The position numbers and the translations under genes were made by a program. 10,924 nt of DNA from Lachnospiraceae bacterium UBA7026 (GTDB lineage: Bacteria > Bacillota > Clostridia > Lachnospirales > Lachnospiraceae), in contig DLBH01000069.1 in NCBI GenBank assembly GCA_002494165.1, forward strand, positions 1 through 10,924. The letters run 5' to 3'. This document shows, piece by piece, positions 1 through 4,628 of this stretch. The first letter of the stretch is position 1, and each line of letters begins with the position of its first letter. Below the pieces are notes generated by a model, which saw only the letters and a program-made list of their open reading frames with translations, had not been told where the DNA came from and searched no databases.

Positions 1-39
1 ACTACCTTTCGACCCTTACATCATCTTTATAAAATAAAA

Positions 40-69
40 ATCATCAGAAAATAATCCATCATCAGAAAA
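40..69. repeat. Short direct repeat, two copies of a 12-mer
   Basis: The 12-mer ATCATCAGAAAA occurs at 40-51 and again at 58-69, a period of 18 bp, in the AT-rich stretch just downstream of the RlmH-like gene that ends at 72. On the minus strand it reads TTTTCTGATGAT twice. No function can be read from it; the rest of positions 1-71 shows no gene or clear terminator. Confidence 0.5.
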
Positions 70-71
70 AC

Positions 72-521
72 TCATTTATGGTAGGACTGCCTGTTAAGGA
101 TCCGGTAGGCCCGGTAAATCTGTTCAAACAGGATCATCCCTGTCATGGCCGGCGGCAGATCAAAATCCGAAATATGCAAGACTTCAGTTTCCCTTCCGTA
201 AGCAGCCAGATCCAGATCCACATGCTGGCAGGAAGACCAGTCCGCTATGAAGAAATGCAGAGTCTTAACCGCCTGGTTTTCCAGGCTTCGGATCCTTTCC
301 GCCAGTCCCTCCGAAGTCAGCTCACTCCTACCCGGAACCAGGACAAAGGCCAGGTCCCTGTCGCCAACAGATTGGGCCAGCTTGTCCCAGGCCTTATCCT
401 TTTTTAGATATTTGACAGAAATATTACAATAACTGCCCAGCCTCTTCTTATATTCATCGATAGCATGACGGTAAAACTTTTCTTCTTTTTCTTTCTGGAA
501 AATATATACCTGGTATTTCAC
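72..521 (-). CDS. Divergent RlmH-family SPOUT protein, SAM loop lost, C-terminal tail kept
   Basis: A 149-residue protein starting at GTG (521), with a GAGG-type ribosome binding site inside the end of the MATE gene, which stops only five bases upstream, so translation is probably coupled. The N-terminus (residues 1-45, with an EYKKRL helix) and especially the C-terminus (residues 133-149, EQIYRAYRI then SYHK) match RlmH, the small SPOUT enzyme that methylates N3 of pseudouridine 1915 in 23S rRNA. The family's middle motifs are degenerate: where RlmH has the glycine-rich VIGGSLG cofactor loop, this protein has FFIADWSS (about residues 90-97), and where RlmH has FPHQLMR it has LPPAMTG (122-128). 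Family length is about 159. It is probably not able to bind SAM as canonical RlmH does. Another RlmH-family gene with the opposite defect lies at 3025-3498. Family membership is well supported by the tail; independent enzymatic activity is doubtful. Confidence 0.8.
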   Translation of the reverse strand: MKYQVYIFQKEKEEKFYRHAIDEYKKRLGSYCNISVKYLKKDKAWDKLAQSVGDRDLAFVLVPGRSELTSEGLAERIRSLENQAVKTLHFFIADWSSCQHVDLDLAAYGRETEVLHISDFDLPPAMTGMILFEQIYRAYRILNRQSYHK

Positions 522-526
522 AGTTG

Positions 527-1924
527 CTACCTGTCCTCTTTCTTTTTTTCTTGTCCGGATATAATCCCGACCTGCCGGCCGGCCGCCAGCCGGCCCTGGT
601 AATAGCGGAAATAGATCAGGTTCAGGATAATACCAAAGACCGTCGCTGAAGGTGCCGCCAGACCAATCATGGTCAGACTGGCCCCGGGCTGGATACTCAT
701 AAACCAGGACATGGGCAGGCGGACCAGGAAGGTCTGAACCAGGCCCTGGATCATGACGAAGAGGGTCTGCTCATGACCGTTAAAATAGCCGATAAAACTG
801 AACATGATACAGGTTACAACCGCCTCGGGGGCAAAACCTTTAAGATACTCTGCCGCCCTGGCTATCACCGTCGGGTCGCTGGTGAAGACGGAGGCCATAA
901 GGTCACCTCTGAAGAAAGCAAAGAGGCATACAAAAACGCCAATGGAAGCCCCGAAGGTCATACCTGTAACCATGGCCCTGACTGCCCTGTCTTCCTTGCC
1001 TGCCCCCACGTTCTGGGAAACAAAGGCGGACATGGACTGCATCAGGGAACCGGGAATAAGCAGGATAAAACTAACGATCTTATTGGCTACGCCATAACCC
1101 GACGAGGCGTCCAGGCCCAGCCGGTTGATGAAGGCACAGAGGGCCAGGAAGGATAACTGGGTCATCACCTCCTGAAAAGCGATGGGCGACCCCACCTTGA
1201 CGAAATTCCTGATCTCCAGATTAAAGCAGATATCTGCTCTGGACATGGGAAAAGGCAGCCCTCTCCTCCGGATAATCAGGAGAGAAAGGACAACACTCAC
1301 TGCCTGGGCCATCACAGTGGCCAGAGCTGCTCCTGCCACATTCATGTGGAGGACTGCCACAAAAAACAGGTCTCCGATAATGTTGACCACACAGGCTATG
1401 GCCACAAATAGCAGGGGCATATTGGAATCCCCCATCCCCCGGAAAATGCTGCTGATCAGATTATAGGCCACAATAAAGAGAATACCGCCGCCGCAGATCC
1501 TGATATATAGGACGGTCAGGTCAAGAGCCTGGTCAGGGGCCTGCATCAGCCTGGCCAGGGGCTCTGCCAGAGTCAGGAGAAATACTGCCAGAACCAGGGA
1601 GAGGAGGGAGAAAAAAACGATGGCTCCTCCGATAACCTTGCCGATCTTTTCCAGCCGCCGCTCACCCATGTAACGGCCGATCAGGACTGTGACACCCATG
1701 GAAAGACCTGCCACCGTAAAGACCACCAGGTTGATGACGTTGCTGCCTGTGGACACGCCGGAGATACCGGATGTGGTACCAAACCGGCCTACCACCAGGA
1801 CATCCACGGCCCCATACATGGCCTGAAGGATCAGGGCCCCCAGGATAGGGATCATAAAACGGATCATCTTGGTCACAATATTACCCTGGGTAAAATCATT
1901 TTTATTATCAATTCTATCCGTCAT
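527..1924 (-). CDS. MATE family multidrug/toxin efflux transporter
   Basis: A 465-residue polytopic inner-membrane protein of about 12 helices, arranged as two homologous six-helix MatE bundles, which fits the family's usual 440-470 residues. Visible family features include the first helix region with VDVLVVGRFG (about 41-50), a VSTGSNV stretch, the GxxxSxxRGMGD motif (ISSIFRGMGDSN, about 157-168) and the matching second-half region around VANKIVSF. MATE proteins export cationic drugs, dyes or metabolites in exchange for Na+ or H+; the substrate cannot be told here. The start at 1924 has an AGAGG ribosome binding site in GCAGAGGCTTTT. The gene is followed five bases later by the divergent RlmH-like gene, likely co-transcribed. 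A TATAAT sits 28 nt or so before the likely transcript start. A 43-bp segment resembling codons for DLFFVAVLHMNVAGAA is repeated near 2168-2210. Confidence 0.93.
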   Translation of the reverse strand: MTDRIDNKNDFTQGNIVTKMIRFMIPILGALILQAMYGAVDVLVVGRFGTTSGISGVSTGSNVINLVVFTVAGLSMGVTVLIGRYMGERRLEKIGKVIGGAIVFFSLLSLVLAVFLLTLAEPLARLMQAPDQALDLTVLYIRICGGGILFIVAYNLISSIFRGMGDSNMPLLFVAIACVVNIIGDLFFVAVLHMNVAGAALATVMAQAVSVVLSLLIIRRRGLPFPMSRADICFNLEIRNFVKVGSPIAFQEVMTQLSFLALCAFINRLGLDASSGYGVANKIVSFILLIPGSLMQSMSAFVSQNVGAGKEDRAVRAMVTGMTFGASIGVFVCLFAFFRGDLMASVFTSDPTVIARAAEYLKGFAPEAVVTCIMFSFIGYFNGHEQTLFVMIQGLVQTFLVRLPMSWFMSIQPGASLTMIGLAAPSATVFGIILNLIYFRYYQGRLAAGRQVGIISGQEKKKEDR

Positions 1925-1958
1925 AAAAGCCTCTGCTCTTTCTTATCTAAAAACACCT

Positions 1959-1964
1959 ATTATA
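1959..1964 (-). promoter_or_regulatory. Candidate -10 box for the MATE gene
   Basis: A consensus TATAAT on the minus strand, about 35 nt before the MATE start codon. The region 17 bp upstream (GCTTAT) is a poor -35 and falls inside the tRNA-Arg terminator-like hairpin, so the promoter may be weak or need an activator, or the MATE gene may be partly served by read-through from the tRNA promoter. Confidence 0.35.
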
Positions 1965-1969
1965 AAAGT

Positions 1970-1997
1970 TATGGCTGCCGCATAAGCGGCAGCCATA
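1970..1997 (-). terminator. Hairpin terminator of tRNA-Arg
   Basis: A perfect inverted repeat with 12-bp arms (TATGGCTGCCGC on minus and its complement, positions 1970-1981 and 1986-1997) and a 4-nt loop lies six bases past the tRNA 3' end. On minus it is followed by AACTTTTATAAT, a short broken U-run, so termination may be incomplete. It also overlaps the candidate MATE promoter. Confidence 0.6.
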
Positions 1998-2002
1998 TAA
2001 AC

Positions 2003-2076
2003 CGAACCAGAAGGGACTCGAACCCCCGACACCCAGCTCCGGAAACTGGTGCTCTATCCAGCTGAGCTACTGGTCC
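2003..2076 (-). tRNA. tRNA-Arg (anticodon CCG)
   Basis: The minus strand folds into a full cloverleaf: acceptor GGACCAG pairing with CTGGTTC (one G-U), D stem GCTC/GAGC, anticodon stem CCAGT/GCTGG with loop TTCCGGA, five-base variable region GTGTC, T stem GGGGG/CCCTT with loop TTCGAGT, and discriminator G. The anticodon at positions 34-36 is CCG, reading arginine codon CGG. The CCA end is not encoded (GGT follows). The gene has a consensus promoter upstream (2127-2155) and a hairpin downstream (1970-1997), so it is a single-gene transcription unit. Confidence 0.95.
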
Positions 2077-2126
2077 AAGGAACTGTCTTCACAAACCGAA
2101 GTCCGTCAAAAAAGTTTCCGTGACAT

Positions 2127-2155
2127 ATTATATAAGAAAGTATGGCATTTTGCAA
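2127..2155 (-). promoter_or_regulatory. Promoter of tRNA-Arg
   Basis: On minus, TTGCAA (2150-2155) is followed after exactly 17 bp by a perfect TATAAT (2127-2132). Transcription would start near 2120, leaving a leader of about 44 nt to be removed by RNase P. The strength fits a stable-RNA gene. The -35 box abuts the MATE-like relic at 2168-2210. Confidence 0.75.
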
Positions 2156-2167
2156 GTAGAAACTTTA

Positions 2168-2210
2168 GCCCCTGCCACATTCAAGGGAAGGAATGCCACA
2201 AAAACCAAGG
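2168..2210 (-). pseudogene. Short relic resembling the MATE gene
   Basis: Positions 2168-2210 match 1329-1370, inside the MATE gene, at about 36 of 42 aligned bases with one single-base gap, in the same orientation. Read on minus in the corresponding frame it gives LVFVAFLPLNVAGAK, against DLFFVAVLHMNVAGAAL in the intact protein. The likeness fades on both sides and there is no open frame of any length. It lies between the toxin stop codon and the tRNA-Arg promoter. It could be a remnant of a duplicated or recombined MATE gene; chance similarity seems unlikely at this length but is not excluded. Confidence 0.5.
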
Positions 2211-2219
2211 TACAATGCT

Positions 2220-2582
2220 CTATCCCTGGTCTTTATTATTTACCTGTCTGTCCAGTTTTCTTTGTACCATCTGTTCTTCCTGATCTCTTCCGATATAAAT
2301 CACAGCCATGATCTTAACAGCTTTTTCCTCTTCAAAAATAACAAAGTAGATATAATAATTCTTTACCCGAATCTTTCGGACCCCGGCATTTTTCCATGGT
2401 TGTTCATCAATCGTTTTGATACGATGAGGTTGGTAAGCCAATGAATTGATCTTTTCTTCAAATTGATTCTGAAGATCTAAAGCAGCCTGCGGAGCTGCCA
2501 AATCTCTTGCAATATATAAGACAATGCTACGGATGTCTTCCTGCGCTTCCGGCAGAATGATCAAACGATAATTATCAGACAT
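2220..2582 (-). CDS. RelE/ParE-family toxin of a type II toxin-antitoxin pair
   Basis: A 120-residue basic protein with the RelE/ParE fold pattern: an N-terminal YRLIILPEAQEDIRSIVLYIARDL helix pair split here as IILPEAQEDI and IVLYIARDL, the PQAALDLQNQFEEKI helix, a PHR turn near residue 53, and the C-terminal strands VRKIRVKNYYIYFVIFEE and VIYIGRD. RelE members cut mRNA on the ribosome and ParE members poison gyrase; sequence alone does not decide which. The ATG at 2582 lies inside the antitoxin gene, with an 8-base overlap (ATGTCTGA), so toxin translation is coupled to antitoxin synthesis. The last dozen residues (RQVNNKDQG) extend past the usual end of the fold and look like unselected read-through sequence. 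No clear terminator follows. Confidence 0.88.
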   Translation of the reverse strand: MSDNYRLIILPEAQEDIRSIVLYIARDLAAPQAALDLQNQFEEKINSLAYQPHRIKTIDEQPWKNAGVRKIRVKNYYIYFVIFEEEKAVKIMAVIYIGRDQEEQMVQRKLDRQVNNKDQG

Positions 2583-2892
2583 ATGTACCTAATATCTCTT
2601 CTTTTAAGGAGGAGAAGAATTCTTCCGCAGGGATTCCTTCCCCTGATTCAGCCTGAACAAGCGCACGTGACAGTTTTGCATCAACTTCTTCCTTTGTCAT
2701 CTCATTGAAAGACTTTGGGGCTCTGTCAGGTATGGAAGGCCTGAATGGCAGACCATTCCAAAGGATGATCTGTCGATAAAACATGTTAATCCCACTTGAG
2801 GCAGATATACCAAGTCTTGACAGAATACTTTCTGCTTTCTCTTTGATTTCCGGTTCTACCCTCGCTGTAACATTGGAACTCTTTATTGCCAT
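2575..2892 (-). CDS. RelB/DinJ-family antitoxin
   Basis: A 105-residue protein. Residues 1-50 form the ribbon-helix-helix DNA-binding region typical of RelB/DinJ: NVTARVEPEIKEKAESIL, then LGISASSGINMFYRQII and NGLPF. The acidic C-terminal half (NEMTKEEVDAKL, GEGIPAEEFF) would wrap the toxin and neutralise it. The start at 2892 is preceded by an AGAGAGGA ribosome binding site. It is the first gene of a two-gene operon, overlaps the toxin by eight bases, and has a promoter at 2919-2947 with a 23-bp palindrome on it. Such antitoxins, alone or with toxin, usually repress their own promoter, and the palindrome is the obvious operator. Confidence 0.92.
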   Translation of the reverse strand: MAIKSSNVTARVEPEIKEKAESILSRLGISASSGINMFYRQIILWNGLPFRPSIPDRAPKSFNEMTKEEVDAKLSRALVQAESGEGIPAEEFFSSLKEEILGTYV

Positions 2893-2918
2893 TGATATTC
2901 ACCATCCTCTCTGAAAAC

Positions 2919-2952
2919 ATTCTATCATAATGTATGTCGGACCGCAATACAT
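2919..2952 (-). promoter_or_regulatory. Promoter and operator of the toxin-antitoxin operon
   Basis: On minus, TTGCGG (2942-2947) and TAGAAT (2919-2924, five of six consensus bases) are separated by exactly 17 bp. A 23-bp palindrome at 2930-2952, centred on base 2941, covers the -35 and most of the spacer: outer arms ATGTAT/ATACAT, inner arms CGG/CCG around a single A, with only the two intervening dinucleotides unpaired. The transcript would begin near 2912, about 20 nt before the antitoxin start. Two half-sites fit binding by ribbon-helix-helix dimers that would block RNA polymerase. Confidence 0.7.
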
Positions 2953-2971
2953 TTGTAAAGTTTTGAACAGT

Positions 2972-3025
2972 AAAAAAAGCTCTGTTCCGCCAGACTTTTC
3001 TGACTCAGTCCTGCCATGCTTTTTT
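2972..3025 (-). terminator. Possible terminator of the yugP-rlmH operon
   Basis: Immediately after the rlmH stop codon the minus strand has AAAAAAGC, an internal imperfect stem (GCAGGACT against AGTCTGGC, one mismatch and one wobble), then GCTTTTTTT. The A-run and T-run can pair to close the structure. This is an irregular form of intrinsic terminator and the call is tentative. Confidence 0.4.
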
Positions 3026-3498
3026 CAAGCCTGGTCTCTGACCCATTCTGCCAGCTGCTGGCACAGAATCAGCCTCATCATCTGGTGGGGAAAAGTCAGA
3101 CCGGAAAAACTAAGCTTCTTGTCCGCTTTTTTCAGGACAGCCGGAGACAGCCCCAGGGAGCCGCCGATCACCAGGTCCAGCTTGCCCCCTTTCTGTCCGG
3201 CCAGCCGGGGGATAATCCTTTTCCATTCCTCTGTCCCATGGTGGTCACCGTCAATACAAAGAGCGATCACATAAGCCCCATCCCGGACCTGCCTCAGGAT
3301 TTTTTCTCCTTCCCTGGCCCGGATCCGGTCCTCCTCGGCAGCCGAAGCCGTGTCAGGTGTGGGCTCATCCGTGCACTCCACGATCTCAAAGGAAGCATAT
3401 CTGCGGATTATCTTACTATAAAAATCAAGCCCTTCCCGAAAGAAGGGCTCTTTGATTCTGCCTACACAGATCAGACGGATATCATAAGAATCAGTCAC
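3025..3498 (-). CDS. rlmH: RlmH, 23S rRNA pseudouridine-1915 N3-methyltransferase lacking its C-terminal tail
   Basis: I take the GTG at 3498 as start: it follows GGAGGAAA and overlaps the yugP stop by eight bases (GTGACTGA), giving 157 residues; an in-frame TTG at 3513 lacks such a site. The protein keeps the RlmH SPOUT core: IRLICVGRIKEPFFREG at the N-terminus, the AREGEKIL helix near 61-68, AYVIALCIDG (75-84), the SAM-binding VIGGSLGLS loop (110-118) and LSFSGLTFPHQMMRLIL (129-145). It then ends abruptly as CQQLAEWVRDQA, without the usual EQIYRAFxI...PYHK tail. Reading the two other frames downstream does not restore the tail, so a single frameshift is not the cause. In the known enzyme the tail of one subunit completes the active site of its partner. 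A second RlmH-family gene with a good tail lies at 72-521. Confidence 0.9.
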   Translation of the reverse strand: MTDSYDIRLICVGRIKEPFFREGLDFYSKIIRRYASFEIVECTDEPTPDTASAAEEDRIRAREGEKILRQVRDGAYVIALCIDGDHHGTEEWKRIIPRLAGQKGGKLDLVIGGSLGLSPAVLKKADKKLSFSGLTFPHQMMRLILCQQLAEWVRDQA

Positions 3499-4198
3499 GC
3501 CGGTTTCCTCCAAAGAGAAGAATCAGCCGGAGCAGCTGCAGGATGGTTGCCGCGGCACTGGCCACATAGGTCAGAGCAGCTGCCTTCAATACGTCTTTGG
3601 CACCCTTTAACTCATCCCCGTAAAGCATATTGGTTCCTTCCAGAATCTTCAGTGCCCTGTTGGAAGCATCAAACTCCACGGGCAGGGTCACCAGCTGGAA
3701 AACTACCGTCAGGGAAAAAAGCAGGATTCCTATGGTTATCAGGGTCTGGTTAAAGCTGAGCAGAACTCCGAGAATGATCACCGGCCAGGCTGCTACAGAC
3801 CCGATATTTACTGCAGGGACAATAGCCCCTCTTACCTTAAGAGGTACATAGTTCTGCGCATCCTGGATGGCATGTCCACATTCATGGGCAGCCACACCGA
3901 TGGCGGCCACCGAGGTGGACTGGTAAGTCGAGTCAGACAGGTTCAGGGTCTTGTCCTGGGGATTATAATTATCCGTCAGACTGCCTGAAATGTGCTGAAT
4001 CCTGATATTACCAAGGCCGGCACCCCGAAGAATCTGCTCGGCAGCCTGGGCCGCCGTAATCCCAGCATGGTTTCTCACTTTACTGTATCTTGCGTAAGTA
4101 CTCTTCACATGGCCTGAGGCAATCAAAGTGATGGCCACGCCAATGAGCACAAGTATATAGGTGGGATCAAAGTACATCCCGTATCCACCATAATACAT
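3491..4198 (-). CDS. yugP: YugP-type membrane zinc metallopeptidase
   Basis: A 235-residue integral membrane protein of the neutral zinc metallopeptidase family typified by Bacillus YugP. With the start at ATG 4198 it opens with MYYGGYGMYF, then a membrane helix (about 12-28), a cytoplasmic or extracytoplasmic domain, the zinc-binding HECGH (105-109), two further helices (about 132-172), the conserved VEFDASNRAL (174-183), which carries the likely third ligand Glu, and a final helix near the C-terminus (206-228). The family's substrate is not known. The start is fixed by an exact AAGGAGG eight bases upstream; the open frame runs 18 codons further but would then ignore that site. It overlaps rlmH by eight bases, so the two are co-expressed. 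Transcription is from 4421-4449 through a long leader. Confidence 0.9.
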   Translation of the reverse strand: MYYGGYGMYFDPTYILVLIGVAITLIASGHVKSTYARYSKVRNHAGITAAQAAEQILRGAGLGNIRIQHISGSLTDNYNPQDKTLNLSDSTYQSTSVAAIGVAAHECGHAIQDAQNYVPLKVRGAIVPAVNIGSVAAWPVIILGVLLSFNQTLITIGILLFSLTVVFQLVTLPVEFDASNRALKILEGTNMLYGDELKGAKDVLKAAALTYVASAAATILQLLRLILLFGGNRRD

Positions 4199-4414
4199 AT
4201 CATTCTCCTCCTTTTCATTCTTATGGCTGTCGGACCGGCATCGATCTGTCACAACCCATAGTTATCTGGCATAACCAATAATAATCTGCCAAAACCGACA
4301 GCAGGCCAGCAAGCCTTCACGGCCGCCTCTGGTCCTGTAACCTGTCGCAGACCAGCCATTTTCCATGGGGACTCATATCCGGGACATCAATGACGAGAGC
4401 CCTGCAGATATGAT
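4199..4414 (-). other. Long 5' leader of the yugP-rlmH operon
   Basis: The strong promoter at 4421-4449 predicts a transcript start near 4414, so the mRNA has about 215 untranslated bases. Visible structure on minus: a stem CTGGTC/GACCAG enclosing about 15 nt, a small CCAT/ATGG hairpin, and a CTGTC/GGCAG hairpin with a GGTTTT loop, followed by three 20-nt repeats (4237-4296) and then the Shine-Dalgarno sequence. I do not recognise a known riboswitch class. Two short frames occur in it (see rejected items), neither with a ribosome binding site. Confidence 0.45.
4237..4296 (-). repeat. Three 20-bp direct repeats in the yugP leader
   Basis: Units at 4237-4256, 4257-4276 and 4277-4296 are exactly 20 bp apart and share the plus-strand core ATCTGnCAnAACC (11 of 13 positions identical in all three; minus-strand GGTTnTGnCAGAT). 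The outer seven bases of each unit are not conserved. A possible fourth, decayed unit follows near 4304-4316. The spacing is about two helical turns, so the copies face the same side of DNA; as RNA they would be evenly spaced single-stranded motifs 40 to 100 nt before the yugP start. Confidence 0.65.
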
Positions 4415-4420
4415 AAGTGT

Positions 4421-4449
4421 GTTATATACCAAGTATCACAAAATGTCAA
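4421..4449 (-). promoter_or_regulatory. Strong promoter of the yugP-rlmH operon
   Basis: On minus, a perfect TTGACA (4444-4449) and TATAAC (4421-4426) are separated by 17 bp. This is the best protein-gene promoter in the window. Positions 4450-4523 upstream of it hold no feature that I can see. Confidence 0.8.
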
Positions 4450-4523
4450 CATTCTTTTAGCAAAATCCATAAAATCTTCATAGGCTTCCATCACTGGAAC
4501 TCTCTGCATTCATCTTAGAATCC

Positions 4524-4615
4524 TTCCAACTTCCATCATGACAGATTTCCAACTTCTTTCATGGTAGTTTTCCAACTTCTTTCATGGCAGCTTCCCAACT
4601 TCTTTCATGGCGGCT
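4524..4615. repeat. Tandem repeat, four 23-bp units
   Basis: Four head-to-tail units at 4524-4546, 4547-4569, 4570-4592 and 4593-4615, each exactly 23 bp, with consensus core TCCAACTTCTTTCATGG; units 2 and 3 differ at two or three bases, the first is the most diverged, and a decayed half-unit may follow near 4623-4640. The period is not a multiple of three, and the array sits between the dehydrogenase stop codon (4629) and the yugP promoter, so it is non-coding. It may vary in copy number between strains. No spacer sequences separate the units. Confidence 0.85.
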
Positions 4616-4628
4616 CTACAGGTTTCCA

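Noticed and set aside
2935..2944. Ten-base TGTCGGACCG shared by the TA operator and the yugP leader (4228-4237), with CGGACCG again at 9911-9917
   Set aside because: Three copies of a 7-mer is close to what is expected in 11 kb at this base composition, and the flanks do not match.
2972..3024. A frameshift that would restore the RlmH C-terminal tail at 3025-3498
   Set aside because: Neither alternative frame past the divergence point encodes YRA or PYHK-like residues.
4199..4252. Eighteen-codon N-terminal extension of YugP
   Set aside because: An exact AAGGAGG lies inside this stretch eight bases before the ATG at 4198, and the added residues (charged, KNEKEEND) precede the normal MYYGGYG family start.
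4262..4366. A 34-codon frame on minus in the yugP leader, and an overlapping 19-codon frame
   Set aside because: Neither has a ribosome binding site nor recognisable composition, and they run through the repeats; no support beyond being open.
4524..4615. CRISPR-like array
   Set aside because: The 23-bp units are directly contiguous with no spacers and no cas genes are nearby.
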